The notes beneath the pieces are model-generated. The model was not told the origin of the DNA. It ran no database searches and saw nothing but the letters and a program-made list of their open reading frames with translations. 32,903 bases of DNA from Paracoccaceae bacterium. Lineage in GTDB: Bacteria; Pseudomonadota; Alphaproteobacteria; Rhodobacterales; Rhodobacteraceae. The first letter of the stretch is position 1. Each line of letters begins with the position of its first letter. Where the stretch lies: assembly GCA_016936395.1 (NCBI GenBank), contig JAFGXY010000024.1, positions 1 to 32,903 of the forward strand. Reading direction: 5' to 3'. The translations under genes were made by a program, and so were the position numbers. Shown piece after piece: positions 24,946-32,903 of this stretch.

Positions 24946-27723
24946 ATGGCTAAGAAAATGCTCATCGATGCCACCCACGCCGAGGAAACTCGGGTTGTGG
25001 TGGTGGACGGAAACAAGGTTGAAGAGTTTGACTTTGAAACCGTCAACAAACGCCAGCTTGCTGGCAACATCTACCTTGCCAAGATAACGCGGGTCGAGCC
25101 GTCGCTTCAGGCGGCTTTCGTCGATTACGGCGGCAACCGGCATGGCTTTCTGGCCTTTGCCGAGATCCACCCGGATTACTATCAGATCCCGGTCGCCGAC
25201 CGCAAAGCGCTGCTGGAAGAAGAGCGCGCCTATGCCCGCGCCGAGGAAGAGGAAGAAAACCGTCCCTCACGCCGCCGCACGCCGCGCCCAAAGCCACGCG
25301 CCGAGGACAGCCACAGCGACGACGCGGTCACCACCGGCCCGTCCGGGATGGACGTGGTCGATCTGGGCGACGACACCGGTGCCGATGCCTTGGTCAACTC
25401 TGCCGAACCGGCTGACCACGATCAATCGCAAGATCAAGGTCACGATCACGCCGCACCGTCGCAGGACGGCGGCACCGAGAACGGCAATGGCAATGGCGAC
25501 ACCTCTTATCGTGCCATGGACCACGCCAGCGAGACCGATGACGAGATCGAGTCGATCGCCGAAGAGGATGTGGCCGAAGAGATCAGCCAGCCGCGCAAAC
25601 CCCGCGCCCGCAAATATAAAATCCAGGAAGTGATCAAGGTTCGCCAGATCATGCTGGTGCAGGTTGTCAAGGAAGAACGCGGCAACAAGGGGGCTGCACT
25701 GACCACCTATCTGTCGCTGGCGGGCCGCTATTGCGTGCTGATGCCCAACACAGCGCGTGGCGGCGGCATCAGCCGCAAGATCACCAATGCGGTGGATCGC
25801 AAGAAACTGAAGGAAATCGCGGGCGAGATCGAGGTGCCGGAAGGCGCCGGCCTGATCATCCGCACCGCAGGCGCCAAGCGCACCAAGGCCGAGATCAAGC
25901 GCGACTATGAATACCTGATGCGGCTGTGGGAACAGATCCGCGAGCTGACGCTGAAATCCATCGCCCCCGCCCCGATCTATGAAGAGGGCAACCTGATCAA
26001 ACGCTCGATCCGCGACCTGTATAACCGCGAGATCGACGAGGTTCTGGTTGAAGGCGCCGAAGGTTACCGGGTCGCCAAAGACTTCATGCGGATGATCATG
26101 CCCAGCCACGCCAAGGCGGTGCAGGCCTACTCCGACCCGACGCCGCTGTTTGCGCGCTATCAGGTCGAAGGCTATCTGGCAGGTATGTTCAACCCGGTGG
26201 TGCAGTTGAAATCCGGCGGTTACATCGTCATCGGCATCACCGAGGCGCTGGTCGCCATCGACGTGAACTCGGGCCGCGCCACCAAGGAAGGCTCGATCGA
26301 AGATACTGCTACCAAGACCAACCTTGAGGCCGCCGAGGAAATCGCCCGCCAGTTGCGCCTGCGCGACCTTGCCGGTCTGATCGTGATCGACTTCATCGAC
26401 ATGGAAGAACGGCGCAACAACCTTGCCGTCGAGAAGAAGCTGAAAGACAAGCTGAAAACCGATCGTGCCCGCATTCAGGTCGGCCGCATCTCGGGCTTTG
26501 GCCTGATGGAGATGAGCCGTCAGCGCCTGCGCCCCGGCATGCTGGAAAGCACGACCCAGCCTTGCCCGCATTGCCACGGCACTGGGCTGATCCGGTCCGA
26601 CGACAGCATGGCGCTGCAAGTGCTGCGCGCGCTGGAAGAAGAAGGCACCCGCAAGCGCAGCAAAGAGGTTCTGCTCAAGGCCCCGGTCGGGATCATCAAC
26701 TATCTGATCAACCAGAAGCGCGAACATATTGCGCTGATCGAGGCCCGCTATGGCATGTCGGTCCGGCTTGAAGCCGACCCGAGCATGATCAGCCCCGATT
26801 ACACCATCGAAAAGTTCAAGACCGCGCTGCGCGTGGTGCCAGAACCGGGGTCGGTGATTTCGGGCAATGCCAGCTTGATGGGCGCTGCCGTCGCCGAGGA
26901 GGATGACGAAGATTTTCCTCTCGACGAAGACGAGGATGACGACGACACCGACAGCGATACCGACGGCGATGCCGTTGATGCCAAGGCAGAGGGCGAGACC
27001 CGCACGGCGGATGGCAACGGCACCAAGAAAAAGCGCCGTCGCCGCCGCCGCCGCAAGCCCGGGACCACTGGGACCGGCACCGATGGTGAAGCCAGTCAGG
27101 ACGACGACGGCGAAGACGAGCCAGATGACAGTGCCGCAGACGAAGCCGATGCGGGCAGCGAGGCGGATGCGACCGAGGCTGAAGCCGTGGCAGAGGATGC
27201 GCCCGAAAAGCCCAAGCGCACCCGCACCCGCGGCGGGCGTGGCAAGGTGAAGGCTGACACTGGCGAGGCCGCGAGCGGACTTGCAGCAGACGCAGCGCCA
27301 GCCCCGGCCGCATCATCGGACGCCGATGTGCCGAAGAAGCCAACGCGCAGCCGGACCCGCAAGCCTAAGGTGGAAGCTGTTGCCGATGTTTCGGTCGATC
27401 AGGGGGCCGTTCAGGGAACGGACAATCCGGTACAGGTTACTCCTGTGTCCGCCGGCGATGACGTGACTGGCCTTGCCGCAACAGAAGCCCAGCCCGAGCC
27501 ACAGGCAGAACCCGAGCAAGCGGCACCGCCAGAGCAGCAGGCAGCGCCAGAGCCAGTGGCACGGGCAGAGCCGCAAGCCGTGCTGCCCGAGGAGGCCATG
27601 CAGCCCGACCCCGGTCTGGCAGCCGCGAACGCGCCCGATCTGGCACCGGATCCAGAGATGGACAAGGCCGAGGACGGCCCGCCAAAGCCCAAGCGCAAAG
27701 GCTGGTGGGCGTTGGGTCGCTGA
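24946..27723 (+). CDS. rne: ribonuclease E
   Basis: This 925-residue endoribonuclease starts MAKKMLIDATHAEETRV. The S1 RNA-binding domain is split by an acidic, low-complexity insert (about 86-226), then resumes with KVRQIMLVQVVKEERGNKGAALT. The catalytic Mg-binding aspartates are D439 (AIDVNSG) and about D482 (VIDFIDM), and the zinc-link is CPHC (540-543). The C-terminal ~330 residues are disordered: acidic runs, an Arg-rich block, and Ala/Pro/Glu-rich sequence, ending KRKGWWALGR. It cuts mRNA and rRNA precursors and scaffolds the degradosome. An open upstream extension of 57 codons is rejected because it lacks family similarity. Confidence 0.96.
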   Translation: MAKKMLIDATHAEETRVVVVDGNKVEEFDFETVNKRQLAGNIYLAKITRVEPSLQAAFVDYGGNRHGFLAFAEIHPDYYQIPVADRKALLEEERAYARAEEEEENRPSRRRTPRPKPRAEDSHSDDAVTTGPSGMDVVDLGDDTGADALVNSAEPADHDQSQDQGHDHAAPSQDGGTENGNGNGDTSYRAMDHASETDDEIESIAEEDVAEEISQPRKPRARKYKIQEVIKVRQIMLVQVVKEERGNKGAALTTYLSLAGRYCVLMPNTARGGGISRKITNAVDRKKLKEIAGEIEVPEGAGLIIRTAGAKRTKAEIKRDYEYLMRLWEQIRELTLKSIAPAPIYEEGNLIKRSIRDLYNREIDEVLVEGAEGYRVAKDFMRMIMPSHAKAVQAYSDPTPLFARYQVEGYLAGMFNPVVQLKSGGYIVIGITEALVAIDVNSGRATKEGSIEDTATKTNLEAAEEIARQLRLRDLAGLIVIDFIDMEERRNNLAVEKKLKDKLKTDRARIQVGRISGFGLMEMSRQRLRPGMLESTTQPCPHCHGTGLIRSDDSMALQVLRALEEEGTRKRSKEVLLKAPVGIINYLINQKREHIALIEARYGMSVRLEADPSMISPDYTIEKFKTALRVVPEPGSVISGNASLMGAAVAEEDDEDFPLDEDEDDDDTDSDTDGDAVDAKAEGETRTADGNGTKKKRRRRRRRKPGTTGTGTDGEASQDDDGEDEPDDSAADEADAGSEADATEAEAVAEDAPEKPKRTRTRGGRGKVKADTGEAASGLAADAAPAPAASSDADVPKKPTRSRTRKPKVEAVADVSVDQGAVQGTDNPVQVTPVSAGDDVTGLAATEAQPEPQAEPEQAAPPEQQAAPEPVARAEPQAVLPEEAMQPDPGLAAANAPDLAPDPEMDKAEDGPPKPKRKGWWALGR

Positions 27724-27729
27724 AGACAT

Positions 27730-27764
27730 CGGACGGCGGGGAAACCTGCCGCCCGTTTCCTTTG
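27730..27764 (+). terminator. intrinsic terminator after rne
   Basis: CGGACGGCGGG (27730-27740) pairs with CCTGCCGCCCG (27745-27755) around a GAAA loop, with one A-C mismatch, and TTTCCTTT follows. It begins seven bases after the rne stop. Confidence 0.75.
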
Positions 27765-27856
27765 CCGCATGTTTCATCACGACCACGCTGATGTGACGCC
27801 CCGCCCCCGTGACGGATCGGGCCAAGGCGGCTATGACAGATCAGAGGGGTGCCTTG

Positions 27857-28615
27857 ATGTTTGGAATTGACCTGATCGACGCGGGGCTGTTGCCCGCCAT
27901 GATGATCGCGCTTGTAGCGGGCGTTCTGTCGTTTCTAAGCCCCTGCGTGCTGCCGATCGTGCCGCCCTACCTTGCCTATATGGGCGGCATTTCGATGGGC
28001 GAGATGAAGGGCGATGCCATCGCGCGACGCCGGGTTATTCTGCCAGCGCTGTTTTTCGTGATGGGCCTGTCCACGGTGTTCTTGCTCTTGGGCTTTACCG
28101 CCTCGGCCTTTGGCGCGTTCTTCTTGCAAAATCAGGTGCTGTTTTCGCGCATCTCGGGCGTTCTGGTCATGGTGTTTGGCCTGCATTTCCTTGGCGTGTT
28201 CCGCATCCCGCTTCTGGACCGTGAGGCGCGGCTGGATGCGGGCGAACAGGGCGGCTCGGCGGTGGGGGCCTATTTCCTTGGGCTGGCCTTTGCCTTTGGC
28301 TGGACGCCCTGCATCGGCCCGCAACTGGGCGCGATCCTCAGCCTTGCAGCGCAGGAAGGGTCGGTTCAGCGCGGCACCATGCTGCTGGCGGTCTATGCGC
28401 TTGGGCTTGGCCTGCCCTTCCTGCTGGCGGCACTGTTTGTCGAACGCTCGATGGGGCTGATGGCGCGGCTGAAAAAGCACATGAAGATCATCGAGCGCAC
28501 CATGGGCATCTTGTTGCTGGTCGTTGGCCTTGCGCTGGTGACCGGGGCTTTCACCGATTTCAGCTGGTGGCTATTGGAGATTTTCAACAAGCTTGGCATC
28601 CCGATGCTGGGCTGA
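27857..28615 (+). CDS. ccdA: CcdA-type thiol-disulfide membrane transporter
   Basis: This 252-residue membrane protein has six predicted spans and the two conserved cysteines in LSFLSPCVLPIVPPYL (C30) and FGWTPCIGP (C152). CcdA and the related DsbD core pass electrons from cytoplasmic thioredoxin to periplasmic thiol proteins, needed among other things for cytochrome c maturation. ATG 27857 has GAGGGG upstream; an ATG at 27833 would add eight residues. It follows the rne terminator and precedes the hydrolase gene by 61 bases. Confidence 0.9.
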   Translation: MFGIDLIDAGLLPAMMIALVAGVLSFLSPCVLPIVPPYLAYMGGISMGEMKGDAIARRRVILPALFFVMGLSTVFLLLGFTASAFGAFFLQNQVLFSRISGVLVMVFGLHFLGVFRIPLLDREARLDAGEQGGSAVGAYFLGLAFAFGWTPCIGPQLGAILSLAAQEGSVQRGTMLLAVYALGLGLPFLLAALFVERSMGLMARLKKHMKIIERTMGILLLVVGLALVTGAFTDFSWWLLEIFNKLGIPMLG

Positions 28616-28676
28616 CCCGGTTTTACCCTTATTTTCGCCCGCAATCCCGCCTAGACTTCAAGAACAGGAGGGGCGG

Positions 28677-29894
28677 ATGACCACAGCCAAGGCGACCGAG
28701 GATGGCAACACGACCTTTCGTCGCCGCGTGTTCTACATTCCCGGCTATGACCCGATCCCCCCGCGCCGCTACCGCGAGCTCTATCGCAAAGAGGGCAGCG
28801 CACAGGCGAAAATCTCGGGCTATACCCTTGACCTTGCGCCCAAAAAGATCGCAGGCCCTTATGGCTGGAGGGTGCGCAGCCGGATCGGCGGCCGGCAGAC
28901 CGAGGCTGACATCGAGGTGCTGGTCTGGTCGGACATCGTGCGCGACAGCATGTCAAACTCGATCCCCGCCACCTATATGCAGATGCTGCGCACCGCCTGG
29001 GCCTATATCGTGTCGGGGGCCTTGTTCCGGCTGATGAAACTGCGCAAGGGCCCGGTGATTGCCGCGCTTTATCCGATTGCATTCCTGATCGGGCAATTGC
29101 TGTGTGCGCTGCTGATTGGCTGGGGTCTGGGCACGCTGATCGCGGCCGTCACGCAGCCTGCCCTTGGCCTTTTGGGGCTGATCGCGGTCCCGTTCGTCTT
29201 GCGCTGGTTCAAGGCCAGGGACAACAAGGTGTTCGCCTATTACCTGATGCATGATTATGCCTATTCCGCACAATTGAACGGCGCGACTCCGCCAGGTCTT
29301 GCGACCAGAATGTTCGATTTTGGCAAGATCATCCGGCAGGCGCTGGATCAGGATCTGGATGAGGTTCTGGTGGTCGGCCATTCCTCGGGCGCGCATCTGG
29401 GGGTGTCGATCCTGGCGGATCTGATCCGGGACGGGCTTCCCGCCACGCATCCGCCGCTGGGGTTCTTGTCCTTGGGTCAGGTGGTGCCGATGGTCAGCTT
29501 CCTGCCGCGTGCAGACAAATTGCGCGGCGATCTGGCCTATCTGTCGGCCAGCGACGCGCTGGCTTGGGTCGATGTCACCGCCCCCGGCGACGGCTGCGCC
29601 TTTGCCCTGTGCGATCCTGTCGCAGTCTCGGGCGTGGCCCCTGCGGGCAAGCGCTGGCCGCTGGTGCTGTCGGCCGCGTTCACGCAGACCCTGTCGCCCG
29701 AACGCTGGGCAGAGTTGCGCTGGCGGTTTTTCCGGCTGCATTTCCAATACTTGTGTGCCTTTGATCGGCCCCGCGATTATGACTATTTCCAGATCACCGC
29801 CGGGCCGCTGACGCTGGCTGACCGCTATGCCGGCCGCCCCCCGTCGAAAAGCCGCATTGAACGGGCCGTCAACAGGTTTAACGCTGTGGTATGA
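28677..29894 (+). CDS. membrane-anchored alpha/beta-hydrolase-fold protein
   Basis: This 405-residue protein has a nucleophile-elbow motif GHSSG (234-238, Ser236 as candidate nucleophile) in VLVVGHSSGAHLGVSIL, preceded by a hydrophobic hairpin (about 127-175) that suggests two membrane spans. The N-terminal VFYIPGYDPIPP resembles the first strand and oxyanion region of a hydrolase. A lipase or esterase role is inferred. AGGAGG precedes ATG 28677. Its stop overlaps the P450 start (ATGA), so the two proteins are probably made together. Confidence 0.8.
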   Translation: MTTAKATEDGNTTFRRRVFYIPGYDPIPPRRYRELYRKEGSAQAKISGYTLDLAPKKIAGPYGWRVRSRIGGRQTEADIEVLVWSDIVRDSMSNSIPATYMQMLRTAWAYIVSGALFRLMKLRKGPVIAALYPIAFLIGQLLCALLIGWGLGTLIAAVTQPALGLLGLIAVPFVLRWFKARDNKVFAYYLMHDYAYSAQLNGATPPGLATRMFDFGKIIRQALDQDLDEVLVVGHSSGAHLGVSILADLIRDGLPATHPPLGFLSLGQVVPMVSFLPRADKLRGDLAYLSASDALAWVDVTAPGDGCAFALCDPVAVSGVAPAGKRWPLVLSAAFTQTLSPERWAELRWRFFRLHFQYLCAFDRPRDYDYFQITAGPLTLADRYAGRPPSKSRIERAVNRFNAVV

Positions 29895-31297
29895 GTCCGC
29901 CAAAACCCACACCCCGGCCGGATCGCGTGTCGCTGTTGCGCTATCTGCGGCTGTTTCGCGAAGACATTCTGTCGGCGCAACCGGCCCGGCTGTATCGGGC
30001 GTGGATGGCCGAGTTTCGCACACCGTTCTTTCGCAGCTATCTGTGCAATGACCCCGCGCTGATCGACCTTGTGCTGAAAGGCCGGCCTGACGATTTCCCG
30101 AAATCGAACCGCATCCGTGAAGGCCTGAACCCGCTGCTTGGCAATTCGGTCTTCGTGACCAATGGTGAGGTCTGGAAGCGGCAGCGCCGCATCATTGACC
30201 CCGCGTTCGAAGGCGGGCGGCTGCGCGATACCTTTCCGGCGATGTGGGATGCAGGGATGGCCTCGGTCGGGCGGTTGCAGCCCGGCGTGATCGAGGTCGA
30301 GGCGGAAATGAGCCATGCCGCGGCGGATGTGATCTTTCGCACGCTGTTTTCGATCCCGATCGAAAACGCCGTGGCGCAGGCGGTGTTTCACGAATTCCGC
30401 GCCTACCAACGCACGCAACCCCTGCTTAACCTGGCCGCCTTCCTGCCCCTGCCGCGCTGGTTTCCCCGAATGCATCGCAAGGCAACCACCCGGTCGGCCA
30501 GAAAGATCCGCGGCCTGATCACCGCGCTGACCGAAGAGCGCGCCCAAGGGATTGCTGCCGGAACCGCGCCCGACGATCTGGCCACCAAGATCATGCAGAC
30601 GCCCGATCCGCTGACCGGCGCGCGGTTTGCCACCGAAGAAATGGTCGATCAGGTGGCGATCTTCTTTCTGGCCGGGCATGAAACCAGCGCCTCGGCCTTG
30701 GCTTGGGCGCTCTATCTGCTGGCGCGCTACCCCGACGTGCAAGACCGCGTGGCCATGGAAGCCGCCACCCTGCCCGAGCATTGCGATTTTGCCGCCATGT
30801 CCGGGTTGAAGTTCACCCGCGACGTGTTTCGCGAAACCCTGCGGCTCTATCCGCCAGTGCCGATGATGGTGCGCGAAAACACCTGCCCCGAAGACCTGCG
30901 CGGGCGTCGCATCCGGCCCGGCGCGCAGATCGTGCTGTCACCCTGGCATGTGCACCGGCATGAACGGCTCTGGACCAACCCCGACGGCTTTGACCCGGAT
31001 CGCTGGGCGCGCGAGGAAACCCGGGTTTGTGCGCGCGATGCCTATTTCCCGTTTTCGGCCGGGCCAAGGGTCTGCACCGGGGCAGGTTTTGCCATGGTTG
31101 AGGGGCCGCTGTTGCTTGCGCAACTGGTGCGCGCCTTCCGCTTTGACCGGATCACCGGCGATGACCCTGTGCCGGTGGCGCATCTGACGGTGCGGTCGCG
31201 CGATGGCATCCGGCTGCGGGTGACGCGGCGCGAGGGGCTGACACCAGCAGGCGCGTCGGTTGACCAGCGCCCGAAAGAAGCGATCAGCCCAGCCTAG
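29891..31297 (+). CDS. cytochrome P450
   Basis: This 468-residue P450 has the I-helix oxygen-activation motif AGHETS (261-266), ExxR motif ETLR (315-318), PERF-like region FDPDRW, and the haem-binding loop FSAGPRVCTG with ligand C395. It has no membrane anchor, so it is soluble and needs separate redox partners, none of which are visible. Substrate is unknown; coupling to a hydrolase suggests lipid or ester chemistry. The 3' end meets purS tail to tail, both stops sharing one CTAG. Confidence 0.92.
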   Translation: MSPPKPTPRPDRVSLLRYLRLFREDILSAQPARLYRAWMAEFRTPFFRSYLCNDPALIDLVLKGRPDDFPKSNRIREGLNPLLGNSVFVTNGEVWKRQRRIIDPAFEGGRLRDTFPAMWDAGMASVGRLQPGVIEVEAEMSHAAADVIFRTLFSIPIENAVAQAVFHEFRAYQRTQPLLNLAAFLPLPRWFPRMHRKATTRSARKIRGLITALTEERAQGIAAGTAPDDLATKIMQTPDPLTGARFATEEMVDQVAIFFLAGHETSASALAWALYLLARYPDVQDRVAMEAATLPEHCDFAAMSGLKFTRDVFRETLRLYPPVPMMVRENTCPEDLRGRRIRPGAQIVLSPWHVHRHERLWTNPDGFDPDRWAREETRVCARDAYFPFSAGPRVCTGAGFAMVEGPLLLAQLVRAFRFDRITGDDPVPVAHLTVRSRDGIRLRVTRREGLTPAGASVDQRPKEAISPA

Positions 31298-31533
31298 ACG
31301 ATCTCGACGCGGTAGGATTCAATCACCGTATTGGCCAGCAGCTTGTCGCACATCGCCTTGACATCAGCCTCGGCTCGGGCGCGGTCGGTTTCGGTCAGGT
31401 CAAGTTCAATCACCTTGCCCTGACGCACACCCGTCACCCCGGCAAAGCCCAACGTGCCAAGCGCATGGCGCACGGCTTCGCCCTGCACATCCAGAACGCC
31501 GTTTTTCAGCATGACGGTGACACGGGCTTTCAT
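31294..31533 (-). CDS. purS: phosphoribosylformylglycinamidine synthase subunit PurS
   Basis: This 79-residue protein begins MKARVTVMLKNGVLDVQGEA and contains GFAGVTGVRQGKVIELDL, both diagnostic of PurS. It forms the bridge of the PurL-PurQ-PurS complex. GGGGA precedes the start. It lies 123 bases downstream of purC with a strong hairpin between. Its stop overlaps that of the convergent P450 gene. Confidence 0.95.
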   Translation of the reverse strand: MKARVTVMLKNGVLDVQGEAVRHALGTLGFAGVTGVRQGKVIELDLTETDRARAEADVKAMCDKLLANTVIESYRVEIV

Positions 31534-31577
31534 GGCAGTCCCCTTGGGCTGGTGTGGTTTTGCGCTTCTCCCTTAGC

Positions 31578-31604
31578 GCCCCCGCCCTTTTGGGGCAAGG
31601 GGGC
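31578..31604 (-). other. stable hairpin in the purC-purS intergenic region
   Basis: GCCCCC pairs with GGGGGC and, inside it, GCCC pairs with GGGC around a five-base loop, with a two-base bulge. No T-run follows on the minus strand, so it is more likely an mRNA-stabilising or processing structure than a terminator. Confidence 0.5.
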
Positions 31605-31656
31605 CTTGCGGCGCGCCAACCAGGCGCAGCCCGGCCCGCCGCTCGCGCGGGGTCAG

Positions 31657-32427
31657 CTAATTGATCAGCGTGGGCTTGGGGCTGTGCGTCACATTGCTGG
31701 GCAGCACGCCAAGCCGGCGTGCCAGTTCGGTATAGACATCGGCCAGCGGCCCCGGCTCTGCCACCGGCTGACCATCACCGCGATCCATGACCGGGCGCAT
31801 ATCCCACAGCCGGCAATTGTCGGGGCTGATTTCGTCGGCCACGATCAGGCGCATGTAATCGCCTTCCCAGACCCGGCCCACCTCGATGCGGAAATCGACC
31901 AGACGCAGGCCGACGCCCATCATAACGCCCGACAGAAAATCGTTCACCCGCAGCGCAAGGGCGATCACATCGTCCAGATCCTGCTGGCTGGCCCAGCCGA
32001 AGGCCACGATATGTTCTTCGGCCACCATCGGTGACGACAGCCGGTCGTCCTTGTAGTAATATTCGACGATCGGACGCGGCAAGGCGGTGCCTTCCGGGAT
32101 GCCAAGGCGCGACGACAATTCGCCAGCCGCAAAGTTGCGCACCACAACTTCCAGCGGCAAAATCTCGGCCATGCGCACCAGTTGTTCGCGCATGTTCAGC
32201 CGCTTGATGAAATGCGTCGGCACGCCGATGCTGTTCAGCCCGGTCATGAAGAACTCGGACAGGCGGTTGTTCAGCACACCCTTGCCTTCGGTGCCCTTGG
32301 CGGCAGTCGTCACCGGGGCCTCGGAGGCGATGCCTTCGTCCTTGAAATACTGGATCAGGGTGCCGGGTTCCGGACCGTCATAGAGGATCTTGGTCTTGCC
32401 CTCATAGACTTTCTTGCGCCGTGCCAT
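31657..32427 (-). CDS. purC: SAICAR synthetase PurC
   Basis: This 256-residue enzyme begins MARRKKVYEGKTKILYDGPE and carries GKGVLNNRLSEFFM, LPLEVVVRNFAAGS-like (here FAAGELSSRLGI), LRLVDFRIEVGR and the LIVADEISPDNCRLWD motif. It joins aspartate to CAIR using ATP in purine synthesis. GGAGAG lies five bases before ATG 32427; the frame open to 32475 is an unsupported extension. purS follows on the same strand. Confidence 0.96.
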   Translation of the reverse strand: MARRKKVYEGKTKILYDGPEPGTLIQYFKDEGIASEAPVTTAAKGTEGKGVLNNRLSEFFMTGLNSIGVPTHFIKRLNMREQLVRMAEILPLEVVVRNFAAGELSSRLGIPEGTALPRPIVEYYYKDDRLSSPMVAEEHIVAFGWASQQDLDDVIALALRVNDFLSGVMMGVGLRLVDFRIEVGRVWEGDYMRLIVADEISPDNCRLWDMRPVMDRGDGQPVAEPGPLADVYTELARRLGVLPSNVTHSPKPTLIN

Positions 32428-32537
32428 GAACTCTCCGCGACCAATGCAACAAGGGGCGGTGCAGGACCGCCCCAACTGTCTTGATCTGGCCTATACGTCA
32501 TGGCTTGCGGCACCGCAAGTCAGAGCCCGCCCGTCCA

Positions 32538-32903
32538 TTAGCTGCGCGCAAAGAAACCTGTCAGTTTCTTCTTCAGCCAACCATCTTCGCCGCGCCGATT
32601 GTTGTCGGTGTCCTGCGGTGCCGGGCGCATCAGGCGCGGGCCGAACATGTCCTCTTCATCCAGCGGAAAGGTCGGGTGCAGCAGGGCCCAGACATCGGTC
32701 TGCACGCCACAGACGCCCTCGCCCAGAAACCGGATGCGCAGCTTTTCGCTCGATCCTTCCAGACCCATGGTGTCGCCGTCGCGGAACTTGTGGCCACGCT
32801 CCAGCATCATGACACAGGCGGAATAGACATATTGCACCGCATCGCGTGGCGGGATTCGCGCCAGAAACAAGGCAACCTCGCAGCCCAGAAACGCGGCAAG
32901 CCC
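32538..32903 (-). CDS. C-terminal part of an unrecognised conserved protein, cut by window edge
   Basis: The frame is open to the right edge, reading GLAAFLGCEVALFLARIPPRD at its left-most visible residues and ending LKKKLTGFFARS. At least 121 residues are present. The true start lies beyond the window; a TTG at 32870 is not a convincing start. The sequence is a mixed alpha/beta soluble domain with VCGVQTDVWALLHPTFP, and no family is named with confidence. It lies 111 bases upstream of purC on the same strand. Confidence 0.7.
   Translation of the reverse strand, partial: GLAAFLGCEVALFLARIPPRDAVQYVYSACVMMLERGHKFRDGDTMGLEGSSEKLRIRFLGEGVCGVQTDVWALLHPTFPLDEEDMFGPRLMRPAPQDTDNNRRGEDGWLKKKLTGFFARS

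Noticed and set aside
25267..26727. 486-codon minus-strand open frame inside rne
   Set aside because: It is antisense to well-conserved RNase E sequence and lacks any family character.

Overview
This GC-rich window looks like a chromosomal segment of a Rhodobacteraceae-type alphaproteobacterium. The evidence is the family content: an LdtR-like MarR regulator, pstSCAB with a long DUF3333-type PstA, the betaine-lipid genes btaA and btaB, RNase E with an acidic insertion in its S1 domain and a terminal GWW motif, class I PPK2, and separate small PurS and PurQ proteins. The assignment rests on reading protein families; no database search was possible.

Layout. The left edge (1-303) is mobile-element debris: the C-terminus of an IS3-type transposase abuts the first ~43 codons of a tyrosine integrase, next to the 3' end of an ldtR-like gene. 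Then come an XRE regulator-sdhE pair (minus), divergent from aspartate aminotransferase and a small conserved gene (plus), which run convergently into selO. A tRNA-Thr(TGT) follows.

From about 5.4 to 18.7 kb nearly everything lies on the minus strand and much of it concerns phosphorus economy and cell density: pstS-(terminator)-pstCAB, btaA-btaB for phosphorus-free betaine lipids, an XRE-luxR-luxI quorum-sensing operon with a C-terminally extended LuxI, an unlisted 36-codon ORF, a small cytochrome c, and a 692-residue exported protein that may be PhoX-like. Candidate Pho-box sequences lie upstream of pstS and of the exported protein. The gene-poor gaps in this block and an IS3 left-end relic beside luxI suggest past rearrangement.

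From 19.4 to 31.3 kb the plus strand carries a small ribbon-helix-helix protein, purQ, a dctB-dctD two-component pair (DctD lacks the sigma-54 contact loop), ppk2, rne, a CcdA-like membrane protein, and an alpha/beta-hydrolase-cytochrome P450 pair. The window closes with purC-purS on the minus strand and a gene cut by the right edge. PurS and PurQ belong to one enzyme complex, yet here their genes lie 11 kb apart on opposite strands, which one simple inversion could explain.
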